From Zasmidium citrigriseum (lineage: Eukaryota; Ascomycota; Dothideomycetes; Mycosphaerellales; Mycosphaerellaceae): DNA of 64,000 nt. The stretch spans positions 124,001-188,000 of the forward strand of contig NHNW01000012.1 of NCBI GenBank assembly GCA_002786025.1, written 5' to 3'. The translations under genes and the position numbers were made by a program. Positions 1-10,397 of the stretch are shown here, piece by piece. Position 1 is the stretch's first letter; every line of letters begins with the position of its first letter. The notes beneath the pieces are model-generated. The model saw nothing but the letters and a program-made list of their open reading frames with translations, did no database searches and was not told the origin of the DNA.

Positions 1-940
1 GCGGAAGGACTGCGATGTAACGGAGTGGAAGCGTTTTGAGTTTAGATATACCCACCTTTGAGGCTTGCACACGCCCAGCGTTCGAAATGAAGCTTGGCGT
101 TTTCAGAAGATCCAGGTTTCGCGAGCTTGCCAGCATGGCCTGACTTGTCTAGCGGCACATGGAACGATCGCAGGTTTCCAGAACGGAGCACTTGACAATC
201 AAGGCAATCTGACGATGCTGTGCTGTAGGACTCGTATCCGGGCAGCCTACTGCAGTGTAGTTCCAAGCTGTCATTGACTCTCCCGCTGCACTCTGCACAC
301 GCGGCGAACAGCTGTAGCTTCCCAATTGCAGCTGCATACGGCGTTAGCCGAAGCACTATCCCTGCGGCAGGTACCATCGCTGCGGCTCTGGCTGAGCGTC
401 GTGCAAAGCAATACTGAAAGACAACGAGGAATTGATGCAGTAGAATAGAACAGTAGCCACAGATTGATGTGCCATTGAGTGAAATCGCCGGTCGACGAGC
501 AGCAGACGTCGAGACAAGGTTTGCGGAGAGGCGGCTAGCGCTTGGGCCGGGCAGCAGGGCAGATTGGCAGGACCCCTGTGCCAGCAATCCCCTTTACGAC
601 TTCCACCTCCTCCACCCTCCCCAACACCACCGCCGCGGCAGCAACCCCCGACCAGCCTCCGCCCGCGCGCTGCTCCATCAATCCGTACGTCTTTAATACC
701 TTCTCGACTCTCCTTCGTCGCCCGCGCCCCCGCGGCTTGCCATTGATCCCAGCGCCTCGCGCGAGAGAGGAACGACACGCGGCACCAGCAGAATTTCCTT
801 GTACGCCCATCCCGTCCTCCCAATGCGCCTGCTGCGTCGATGCCTGTGACGGCCGCAACTGACACGCTCGCGCCTGCACAGATCACTTGAAGAAGGCACT
901 CCACGTTGCAGCCCACAACAATCCCTCGAACGCTCTCACC
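1..940. other. Upstream region of the septin gene, no gene seen
   Basis: GC-rich, partly CT-rich sequence with only short overlapping open frames on both strands, none recognisable and none with convincing splice structure. It most likely holds the septin promoter and 5' leader and possibly the end of a neighbour lying outside the window. Confidence 0.4.
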
Positions 941-2772
941 ATGGGTAAGCCCTCCTCCCTCTCCCTCTCCATCACCACAACACCATCCCCATCCGCGGCC
1001 TCGCGAGCGCTCGACCTGCCGCCGCATTCATCACACCACGTGGCATCCTGGGCGCTGCTCTTGAACAACCATGTCCATCTCAGCCAAGTCTAGCAGTGCT
1101 CGATCCATTGCCAGCGCCAGCACTGTCCATCAGGACGCCAGCAGCAGCAGCCCTGTGGCAGCGACTGGCACGGCGGCGGTCGCTCGCGTCATCACTCCTG
1201 ATCGTCCAGACCTCACGATTCGGGAGCTTCGACTTTCCACTGACTCCAAAGCCACAGCCACTCTGAACGGCACCACGGCCGCACCGCCGAACCGCGAGTC
1301 TCCCGTCCCGAACCAAGCACAACCCAATGGCAAGCCTTCTTCGCCTCTAGTCACGACGAGCAACGCCATGGCCAACGGCGGCACCAACACTCCTCAGACT
1401 GTGACCTCGAAGGACCCCAAGGCCGCCGCGCAAGCAGCGACCGACATGAGGAACATTGTGCGCAGGAAGCTTACAGGATACGTTGGTTTCGCGAACCTGC
1501 CCAACCAATGGCATCGCAAGAGCGTGCGGAAAGGCTTCAACTTCAACGTTATGGTCGTTGGTGAGCACGAGACCACACCTGTCCCAAATGGGGAAGGAGC
1601 GCTGACTTTTCCAAAGGTGAATCTGGCCTCGGCAAGTCGACTCTTGTGAACACCCTTTTCAACACCTCCCTGTACCCACCGAAGGAGCGCAAGCAGCCAT
1701 CTCTGGATTTCGCCCCAAAGACCGTCAGCATACAGTCAATCTCAGCCGACATCGAGGAGAACGGCGTCCGCCTGCGCTTGACCGTGGTCGACACTCCCGG
1801 GTTCGGTGACTTTGTCAACAACGATGACTCCTGGAGACCCATTGTCGAGAACATTGAGCAGCGCTTCGATGCCTACCTTGATGCCGAGAACAAGATCAAC
1901 CGCATGAACATCGTCGACAACCGCGTACATGCATGCGTCTACTTCATCCAGCCAACTGGCCACTCGTTGAAGCCATTGGATGTTGAGGTCATGCGCCGAC
2001 TCCACACCAAGGTCAACCTCATCCCCGTCATTGCCAAGGCAGATACCCTCACGGACGAGGAGATTGCTGCATTCAAGCAGCGCGTAAGTCGCCATACCCA
2101 TTTCATCCAGTCTCATCTAACACCTCCCAGATCCTTGCAGACATCCACCACCACAACATCCACATCTTCGAGGGCCCACGCTACGAGCTCGATGACGAGG
2201 AGACCATCGCCGAGAACAACGAGATCATGTCCAAGGTTCCTTTCGCCGTCGTTGGTGCCAACACCGAGGTCCAGACCCCCGAGGGCCGCAAGGTCCGTGG
2301 CCGTCGCTACCCATGGGGTGTTATCGAGGTCGACAACGAGGAGCACTGCGACTTCGTCAAGCTCCGACAGATGCTCATCCGAACCCACATGGAGGAGCTC
2401 AAGGAGCACACCAACAACTTCCTTTACGAGAACTACCGATCCGACAAGCTCACCGCCATGGGTGTGGCCCAAGATCCTAGTGTGTTCAAGGAGGTCAACC
2501 CAGCTGTCAAGCAGGAAGAGGAACGGTCACTGCACGAGCAGAAGCTCGCCAAGATGGAGCTCGAGATGAAGATGGTGTTCCAGCAGAAGGTGCAAGAGAA
2601 AGAGAGCAAGCTCAAGCAGAGCGAAGAAGAGCTCTACGCCCGACACCGCGAGATGAAGGAACAACTCGACCGACAGCGAGCAGAGCTCGAAGAGAAGAAA
2701 GTCAGAATCGAGAGCGGACGGCCGGTCGAGGAGAAGGGTCGCAAGAAGGGCGGCTTCTCGCTCCGCGGCTAG
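941..2772 (+). CDS. CDC3: Septin, Cdc3/AspB type
   Basis: GTP-binding cytoskeletal protein that co-assembles with the other septins into filaments at septa and hyphal tips. The splice model has introns 945-1083, 1561-1616 and 2084-2130 and gives about 529 aa. Seen: a disordered Ser/Thr/Ala-rich N-terminal extension of about 130 residues, then the polybasic/[14 protein letters not shown] region, P-loop GESGLGKST (split by the second intron), switch [11 protein letters not shown]4 motif AKAD, and a long charged C-terminal coiled coil. The long N-terminus plus C-terminal coiled coil fit Cdc3/AspB rather than Cdc10. The start is uncertain: ATG 941 sits in a strong context directly before a GTAAGC donor and splices in frame, while ATG 1071 lies inside that putative intron and would start the same frame unspliced (532 aa). 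Confidence 0.9.
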
Positions 2773-4384
2773 ACTGGTCATTGAATATTGAGCGAGGTGT
2801 TCGTGTGTTGATGTCTTTTGGGTTGGCTCGAGACTGCATAGCGAGGCAGCTGCGGTGGATCAGGAACACTCCTGCCCTGCTGACGTCTGTTTCCGAGATT
2901 GTGGCTACGGGGTTGTTGCAAGCGAGCGGATTGTTGTAATGTCACTAATCTAACATCCTCACTTGCAACTTCATCAGCCTCAAAGCACCTCGGCCTCAAT
3001 ACCCACCCAAACCACAACCTCACCGACACCTTATTCAATTATCTGCAGCAACAAGGTTCTCTGGCAGGCCTTCTCGACATCGACAAGACGAAAAAGCAAG
3101 CGAGCGAGCGTGTGTATTTTTGCAGGAGGGGAACCACTCGGACATCGTGGAAGGGCGAAGGCGACTTTGTGTTGTGATACCAACAGCTACTTCATTCTTG
3201 TATTTGTTTCCTAACTGCTTTTATTGGAAGGACCTTCTTTGAAGGAGGCCGCGACTGTCTCAGACCGAGAAAACAAGATATTGGTTTCCTTGAATCGTGA
3301 GGGCGAGGGGAGGAAGAAGAGGGTAGGAGGTAGAAAGAAAGAGAGATAGTGGACAATGGTATGGATTTTCCATTTTGGAGGTTTCAGTGGACGTCATTGT
3401 TACTTATCGTCAGGTTCAGTGGTTGGCCGGTCTTGCATGTGATGTTCTTGACTTGATGTGGGTGGCTTCGGGCGAGTGCCGTGGAAAGGAGATCTGGAAG
3501 CGCACGTCTCGCAGGGAAGGGCGATTTCGCAATGGAGGATTGTTTAGGTTGCCGGTGTTGTCTCGTAAGGTGTGGCTTTGCTGACTTAGCTTTGATGTAC
3601 CGCGAGGCGGTTGCCCTATTTGCTTGGATGCGAGAGAGGGAGGAGATCTAATAGGGTTTTGGTGGTTCGTGGTGACGTCGGGGAGCGAGTACGGATCCCA
3701 GGACGTGTCGAGGCGAAGAAGGTAGGATATTGGGAGGATTGTTGAGGATGAGGATTTGATTACTGTTTTGGATTGCTTGCTGATGGGAAAGATGTAGGCA
3801 TCGACCTCATGGTTTTCTAGACAGAGCATCGGCCCGAACCAAACGTTCACAAGCCTTCACGTCCCGACGCGAATTGCCTCTCTCACACAAAATGAAAACT
3901 GAGAAGGCTAGTGCTGATCACATCGGTCCTCAACTCCTTAAGTCCAATACGAAAAAGAGCGAAAAAGAGATTTGGTAGAGAGTGGAAGTGAAGCCGACGT
4001 TGCCGCACGACCCTCGGGCGCCTTTGAGACCGAGCTGTCCGGCCCGGTGATTGGCCATTCGGCCTTGTCTTACCGATGACGGAGGTACTGTATGGATTTT
4101 GGGAGACCGGTAAAGGGAAAGGTTGTTTTGGCGAGGGAGACGTCATGGGGGTTGAGGCGGGATTGATAGGTTAAGGGTGGTACATATAGGTTGAGTTGTG
4201 GCGTTTAATGTCTTTGAATTTGGTTGAGTGCGTTTTGGCATTGGTATTCAATTGATTGATCAATCAACGAGACGAGACGTTGCTGAAGAAGAAGCAAGAG
4301 TTGGGAATACTGTTTTGATCTGATCGAAACAACAACGGTCGACTAGCATCACAATCTTCAGTCTTGCAATACCAAAACAACACT
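2773..4384. other. Intergenic region, no gene seen
   Basis: Septin 3' region followed by the promoter of the MFS transporter. No supported ORF or RNA gene. Near 4038-4066 there is a GGCC-rich stretch containing TTGGCC and CGGCC half-sites similar to the palindrome in front of the dehydrogenase gene at 7374. Confidence 0.4.
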
Positions 4385-6136
4385 ATGTCCCAACGACTAG
4401 AAGCAGGCGTCCTGCCTGACCTAGACAAAGACGAACGAGACATCGGCATGGGCAGCTTAACACCCAACGACCCCTCCTCGCCAGAAATCGAAAAAGAGCA
4501 AGTCGAAGACCCTCACCATGACGACGACGACGACGATGCCTCCAGCACCTTCACCGAAGCCGATATGGAAGGCCCACGCTCCATCCGCCGCGGCAGCAAC
4601 CTGAGCAACCTCTCCCGAACGCAATCCCAACGCCTCGAACGAGTCCAAACAACCGCCTCGACAGTCCTCTCCACGGTCCGATCACGAAGACCACGCGGAG
4701 CTTTCACTCATCCTTTGACGCACGAGAAGACGGCCCAGGATGTAATTGTGGATTTCGATGGGAAAGACGATCCGTATCGATCCGTGAATTGGAAGTTCAG
4801 CAAGAAAGCCATCACGACGCTGTTGTATGGTTTCACCGCCATGGCGACGACGTTTGCGAGTAGTATTTACTCGCCTGCTACGGCGCAGATTGCTCGGGAA
4901 TTCCATGTTAGTACGGAAGTGAGCACGTTAGGCATTTCGTTATTGCTCGTGGGGATGGGGATTGGACCGATGATCTGGGCGCCGCTTTCTGAGGTTTATG
5001 GCAGGAAGATGGTTGTGCTTGTTCCGTTCTTCATTTTTGGTTGCTTCACTTTTGGTGGTGGTGCGGCGAAGGATATTCAGACGTTGATGATCTGTCGATT
5101 CTTCTCTGGACTGTTCGGTAGCGCTCCCGTCACGAACACTGGTGGTGTGCTTGGAGATATTTGGACGCCGGATAAGCGTGGAGCGGCGATGGTTGGATAT
5201 GCAATGGCTGTTGTGGGAGGACCAACCCTTGGACCTATCGTTGGCGGTGCCTTGATCGTATCTGGCATGGGCTGGCGCTGGACGCAGTACATTACTGGCA
5301 TCCTGATCATGCTGATGGTTACCCTGGACGTTCTCATCCTCGACGAATCGTACCCGCCGGTCCTGCTCGTCCGGAAGGCAAGCCGTCTGAGGCACGAGTC
5401 TGGCAATTGGGCATTACATGCCAAACACGAAGAATGGGACGTCTCCCTCAGCGAGCTGGCACACAAGTACATGATCCGGCCATTCCAGCTCCTTGGGACG
5501 CCAATCTGTCTTCTGATGGCATTGTACGCCTCTTTCTGCTACGGCATTCTCTACGGCTCGCTGGCCGCCTTCCCCATCGAATTCGAACAAGAACGCGGCT
5601 GGAACGAACTCGTCGGATCGCTTCCTTTCCTCGCCATGCTCATTGGTATCCTGATCGGTGCGTCGGCGAACTGGCTCAACCAGAAGTACTACGTCGCCAA
5701 GTGGAAGGCCAACAACTTCCGTCCAGTGCCCGAGGCTCGTCTCCCACCCATGATGGCTGGCTCGATCTTCTTCACCGCGGGTCTATTCATGTTCGCCTGG
5801 AGTTCGGGTAAAGACGTCTTCTGGCTTGTCCCCTGCATCGGTATTGCCCTGGAAGGCATCGGCTTTTTCACCATCTTCCAAGCCGCGCTCAACTACCTCA
5901 TCGATACGTTCCAGCGATACGCAGCATCAGCCGTGGCAGCCAACACGGCTCTTCGAAGTGCATTTGCCGCTGCTTTCCCCTTGTTCATCAGTTATATGCT
6001 CCACGGGATCGGGATCAATTGGGGCATCAGCGTGTTTGCATTCATCTCGGCGTTGATGATTCCCATTCCGTACTTGTTCTTCATTTACGGAAAGCGCATC
6101 CGAGCGAGAGGCGCCTGGTCGAAGGAGAGTGTATAA
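4385..6136 (+). CDS. MFS multidrug/polyamine-type transporter (DHA1 family)
   Basis: Membrane exporter or permease of the major facilitator superfamily, probably at the plasma membrane and driven by proton antiport. 583 aa, intronless. The first about 140 residues are hydrophilic and acidic/Ser-rich; about 12 hydrophobic segments follow. The loop after TM2 carries the MFS signature as SEVYGRKM, and the PxxGPxxGG-like stretch GGPTLGPIVGG in TM5 is the antiporter motif C of drug:H+ antiporters. The long N-terminus and overall layout resemble the Tpo1/Flu1-like DHA1 group. ATG 4385 is the first ATG in the frame; the open frame reaches 21 nt further upstream only by way of a TTG. It converges on the dehydrogenase gene with 97 bp between stop codons. 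The substrate cannot be told from sequence. Confidence 0.9.
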   Translation: MSQRLEAGVLPDLDKDERDIGMGSLTPNDPSSPEIEKEQVEDPHHDDDDDDASSTFTEADMEGPRSIRRGSNLSNLSRTQSQRLERVQTTASTVLSTVRSRRPRGAFTHPLTHEKTAQDVIVDFDGKDDPYRSVNWKFSKKAITTLLYGFTAMATTFASSIYSPATAQIAREFHVSTEVSTLGISLLLVGMGIGPMIWAPLSEVYGRKMVVLVPFFIFGCFTFGGGAAKDIQTLMICRFFSGLFGSAPVTNTGGVLGDIWTPDKRGAAMVGYAMAVVGGPTLGPIVGGALIVSGMGWRWTQYITGILIMLMVTLDVLILDESYPPVLLVRKASRLRHESGNWALHAKHEEWDVSLSELAHKYMIRPFQLLGTPICLLMALYASFCYGILYGSLAAFPIEFEQERGWNELVGSLPFLAMLIGILIGASANWLNQKYYVAKWKANNFRPVPEARLPPMMAGSIFFTAGLFMFAWSSGKDVFWLVPCIGIALEGIGFFTIFQAALNYLIDTFQRYAASAVAANTALRSAFAAAFPLFISYMLHGIGINWGISVFAFISALMIPIPYLFFIYGKRIRARGAWSKESV

Positions 6137-6233
6137 ATCTTGGTTCACCCAGTTGTTTCTGCGTTCGAGCGATGGCGCTTCAGAGGAGAGGACTTAATAG
6201 ACAGATTTCCAAGAGTCGAGAGACCACAGTTGA

Positions 6234-7271
6234 TCATTTCGAGATATCGTGCACAGGCGTCAACGGTCTCCCAGTATCGAAGTAAGCCTCCAGATTATCC
6301 CAGCATTGCTTCTCGAAATTCTCCCAGCTGGTGTTCGAACAAACGCCAATGTGAGGCAGTAGCGTGACTTTCCAGTTTTCTCGAAGCTTTGGGTTGACAC
6401 CTGGTTCGTTGTCATGCACGTCCAAGCCAACGCCCACGACTTGCTTCTTCTCCATAGCTTCAAGAAGGGCTTCCTCGTCGATCATCTTGCCCCTGGCAAT
6501 GTTGACGACTCGCAGTCCGGAAGGCTTGGCAAGCGAGAATTGCGGCGTTGAGAGCATGTGGTGTGTCTCTTTGTTGTAAGGGGCAGCGAGAACGATGCAG
6601 TCGACAACGGGTATGATGGCTTCCAGAGAGTCGTAGTACGTTGCGCCATGCAGCATTGCTCGCTCTGCCTTCGGTTTGCGTCTTGGGCCATAGTAGTGCC
6701 CTTTCATGCCGTACGCCGCCTCGCACTTCTTTGCGATCTCGAGACCAATGTCTCCGAGTCCAACAATCCCAAGAGCTTTTCCACAGGGGTCGTCAGCCAG
6801 CGTACCGAGCTCTCGACTTGTAGCCCAATCGTTCCTGGCACTGAGCTGGGCGTAGGTCAGATATCGGAAGGTGTCCAAGACAAGCCAAGTAGCCGTATTG
6901 GCAACAGCCTCTGTGCATGCATTTGGCGTATTGCAATACCAGATCCCTCGCTCAGCCGTAGCCACAGTATCAGCTGCATCGTATCCATGGCCGCTGCAGC
7001 AGATGATCTTCAGACTTGGCGGATAGTGAGCAACAAGATCGGTTGCGAAAGGCTTTAGATCTGAGAAGCGGCCTGCCTTGTGCCAGCCAAGTCGAACGAT
7101 GCCTTGGATGGATGCGTAAGGACCACCAGGCTTCATCCGATCCTTGAAGTCTGCAACTGAATCGCAGTCATATTGGATTAGATTGTACTTCTTAGCCAAG
7201 AGCTGCCGACGAGGCTCATCGACTGCCTGGACACTCGACTCGATGAGTAAGATGTCTGGTTTGTTGGACAT
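6234..7271 (-). CDS. D-isomer-specific 2-hydroxyacid dehydrogenase
   Basis: 345 aa, one exon. Cytosolic oxidoreductase interconverting a 2-oxoacid and a D-2-hydroxyacid (glyoxylate/hydroxypyruvate reductase or D-mandelate dehydrogenase-like). Seen: split catalytic domain, central Rossmann motif GLGDIG at about 171-176, catalytic Arg260 in NIARGK, Glu289 in DNEP and His307 in LPHIG, all three present. After the second beta strand the sequence is YYGPRRK with no acidic residue, which in this family favours NADP(H) over NAD(H). It lies between a convergent MFS gene and a co-directional Zn2Cys6 regulator whose stop is 215 bp upstream; that gap holds a perfect CGG-N9-CCG palindrome. The precise substrate is unknown. 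Confidence 0.92.
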   Translation of the reverse strand: MSNKPDILLIESSVQAVDEPRRQLLAKKYNLIQYDCDSVADFKDRMKPGGPYASIQGIVRLGWHKAGRFSDLKPFATDLVAHYPPSLKIICCSGHGYDAADTVATAERGIWYCNTPNACTEAVANTATWLVLDTFRYLTYAQLSARNDWATSRELGTLADDPCGKALGIVGLGDIGLEIAKKCEAAYGMKGHYYGPRRKPKAERAMLHGATYYDSLEAIIPVVDCIVLAAPYNKETHHMLSTPQFSLAKPSGLRVVNIARGKMIDEEALLEAMEKKQVVGVGLDVHDNEPGVNPKLRENWKVTLLPHIGVCSNTSWENFEKQCWDNLEAYFDTGRPLTPVHDISK

Positions 7272-7373
7272 AGTGATGCGTTCCTCTCAGATCTTGGTTA
7301 GAAGCTCTTGGGGGAAACCCTTCGAACAGTATACTCATCACGCAACTCATGCCATTGAGACTTGTCGTTAGTC

Positions 7374-7390
7374 TCGGCCAAGTTGGCCGA
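7374..7390. promoter_or_regulatory. Palindrome TCGGCCAAGTTGGCCGA, candidate Zn2Cys6 operator
   Basis: Perfect 8+1+8 inverted repeat containing CGG-N9-CCG, about 100-120 bp upstream of the dehydrogenase ATG. A second AGTTGGCC half-site lies in inverse orientation at 7412-7419. Inverted CGG triplets are the usual target of Zn2Cys6 dimers, and the next gene encodes one. A TTGGCCG half-site also occurs upstream of that regulator at 9887-9893. Binding is inferred. Confidence 0.45.
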
Positions 7391-7485
7391 AGCCGGTCTC
7401 TGCTTGAGATAGGCCAACTATGGTCGACTCAACTCCTATCCAGAGGTGTTCTGGTGATGCTGTTGCAACGATTCCATATCAATTT

Positions 7486-9767
7486 TCAAGTGCCGAACAA
7501 GAACTCGTCACCCAACTCCTGAGCAAACTGCCTCAAGAAATCTTGTTCAGGTGAAGTACCACCCGGCCACTGAAATGACTTCTCGGCCAAAAAGCTCTCA
7601 ATGAACGGATTTCCGAGCGGGTCCTCGCCATTGAACTCGTCGCCGGAGAGCATAGGGTGGGCAGGCTCCCACAATGGCGGATCGTGATTCGTCATGATGC
7701 CTGTGCTGGCCGCGAGGTCCTGCGTGTGTTCTTGAGGTTTCGCTTTCTCTAAGCTAATCTCAAGTTGAGCTACTGCAGGAAGTCGCTGCTCTGCCTGAGC
7801 ACGAGCATTGCCAACTGTCGATCGAATGTGTTCCAGACGGTTCAGGTAGTCGTTTGCTGAGATGTTACCATTGGACGCCATCGAACGAAGGAGACTGAAA
7901 GCTGTCTGTACAGCGTCTGAGACTGTAGATTGTGGTTCCATTACTGCCGAGATGATCAAGATCAGTGTAGATGAGAACAGATAATGCGAATCGAAGTATC
8001 CAAACACGGCCAAGCTACCCTCGACGAAGAGCTTCGAAAGAAGTTGGTTGGTCGTCCTGGCAGCTTGAACACAGGCGTCTGCTAAAGCCAGTGTGGTCGG
8101 AGAAAAAGCCTGGCGCTGTTGTGTGCTGAAGTTCAAGCCTAACTGTAGCCTCGTCTTGAAGATGTGTAGCAGAATCGGTCTTGTCGTCTGAATGATGCAG
8201 AGATGGTACTGCATATGAAGTGTGAAAAGGTTTCGTGGAGGACGTTCGCCTTGGAGTCGCAAGACAGTTGGTAGTTGTTCGTCCCACTGGCGTAGGTCGT
8301 TCAACACACGATGCACAACACGGACGAAGCTTGGATTTGACTGACGAGGGAGGCGGTAGATATCGCTTACTACACTTCCTTAGCCTTGCACAATGGAGAA
8401 TCAGCTCCTTGTACTCACAGATACTCCCAGTGATCTTCGAAAGGGTCGCATGCGCGCAAAGGTGCACCGGGTCAGGGAACTCTGCCTGCTCAGACAGTGA
8501 GAGGCCTTCCATAGATGGGTATTCGACATCGATGTCATCGTCTCGGATTGCTAGAGGATATCCAAGTTTGGACGAGATCATCCTATCGAAGAGATAGAGC
8601 GTCCACCAAACTCTTCGGCGGACTTCACGCTGTACAGGCGACATTGTGCTAGATCCAGCTTGAGATCTATGCAAGCCAAGTCCGATGCCAATGCGTAGAG
8701 CAATACCACAGTAGACATGGGATGACTTGACCCGGCCAAGTGAGTTGGCGTAGAAGGACTGTCGGCATTGTTAGGATTTGACGACCGACATGATAGAGAG
8801 GACTCACCAGCAGTAGCAAGATCTGCACCTGCTCAATCGAGCCAACTTCATAGAGGTCCTGTAACAGGTTCACAGCCTGGATGAAGTACGATGTTCCCGG
8901 GATGCGACTGTCTGCCGGGTTGGTCTTGCAGTGTGAGTACAGCTCTCCTAACGCAAGCACAGCGAACAGATGGCAGATGAAGAGCAAATCTGTGCCGCCA
9001 TCGTTGTTGTACGCTCGATCCAGCTTGTCGAAGAACGACTTCTTCTCAAATAGGTGGTAGTTGTTCCCAATGAAGCTGTGAGCTCGCCGTACTAGTAATG
9101 CTGCTTGGATTCGATTAGGGAGCTGGAAGTCCCTGCTGGCTAATCGATTGAACGCAGGGTGTGTGATATGATCTGGCATGGTATTGCAGGTGACAGAATT
9201 GTAGCTCGAGTCGACACATTGAAGCAGTCTATCGCCGAACGCAGTACAACTCGCTTCGCCGATGAAGACTGGCTGGGCCGAGTCCTGACCTGCGAAGAGA
9301 CCATCTTGGACTTCGAGAAGAGGATTCGGAACGTCATGCTCTGCGACATGAGCATGGGTCTGTCGTGCATGCTCTGGAGGAAGTCCGATCGATGCAGCCG
9401 GTAGTTCGGTGGCACCTGCGAACGCCTGCCGTGCCTTCAGCTCTTGAATCTCGGTCTCGAGCTTCTCCAGGTAGCTTTACAAGACATTAGTGTCCATTGC
9501 TTCCACCACCACTCGAGAATGAACAATACCTCTCAGGAATCGTAACATTCCGATCCCGAAACGGATACCGACAATTCTCCGCCTTCTTCGCAATCTCACA
9601 CCCCTGGCAAGGCTGCTCGCCGGAGCATCGAATCTTTTGCGAATGGCATCTCTCACACCTGTCCAGATACATCAGCGTCGCCTTGCTGTGCCAAGGATGA
9701 AGGGGTCAATGTCATACGCGACGGGTCGGCGTTTCTGCCTCTTCGCCGGTCTCGTGTCCTCCATCAT
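7486..9767 (-). CDS. Zn2Cys6 fungal transcription factor with middle homology domain
   Basis: Nuclear DNA-binding regulator. Introns read on the minus strand: 9686-9717 (32 bp, doubtful), 9475-9529, 8759-8807 and 8370-8418; spliced this gives about 698 aa in one frame. Seen: a basic N-terminus, binuclear cluster CERCHSQKIRC...CQGC...C, the linker and heptad region SYLEKLETEIQELK formed across an intron, then a fungal-specific transcription factor domain containing RRRVWWTLYLFDRM and GYPLAIRDDDIDVEYP. The first exon, encoding the basic residues before the cluster, rests on an unusually short intron; the alternative start is ATG 9672, which begins just before the cluster. It is a good candidate regulator of the adjacent dehydrogenase and transporter. 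The ligand is unknown. Confidence 0.85.
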
Positions 9768-10397
9768 GAAATTGTTGAAGACATGTGGATGAAGGTGATG
9801 GTCCGAGTGGAGAGGAGGGGTGGTGTTACGGTCGACTTTGATGTTTCTCTTGAAAGCATCTCCACCTGTTATCGGCAGGCTCCCCTTTGGCCGGGCGGCC
9901 TCTCGGGCAACGCTGAGCTCGCCGATAGCGGTCCAGCTTTGGTTCGGGAGAAGATAGGCATGCAGTCAGCCATTCCCTATGATTGACTAAGGCGATGAAA
10001 TGTTAATGATCTCGAGGGAAGGAAGACAACCTAGAATGAAGGCGAAATGTCTCTGACCCATGCTCAATGCTACGCAGTTCTCAAAACTCCTCAACAAACA
10101 TCATCTTTATGAACTGCTATGTTTCTATCAATGGTCGATCTGTCTCTCTGTATCCTTGTTTCTCTCTCTTCCTGCAAAATCTCGCTGTCGTAATCACATC
10201 TCATCTACATCAAGTAGAAGCATCTCAAATGTCAGAACATCGCTATGCAAAAACAAAATCCTCAATGGCCGCCTTTTTCCGGTATATCCAAGTGGACCGA
10301 GTTTCCTAGCGAACGCCTTGCGCTATGCAAATATGCGAATATGCGAATAAATCAAGAATAGATGGTCGTCAGAAAAAATTCCGATGCAAGAGGCTTC
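9768..10397. other. Intergenic region, no gene seen
   Basis: Promoter of the Zn2Cys6 gene (minus strand) and 3' region of the protease gene. GGCC-rich around 9885-9930 with a TTGGCCG half-site. No supported ORF. Confidence 0.4.
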
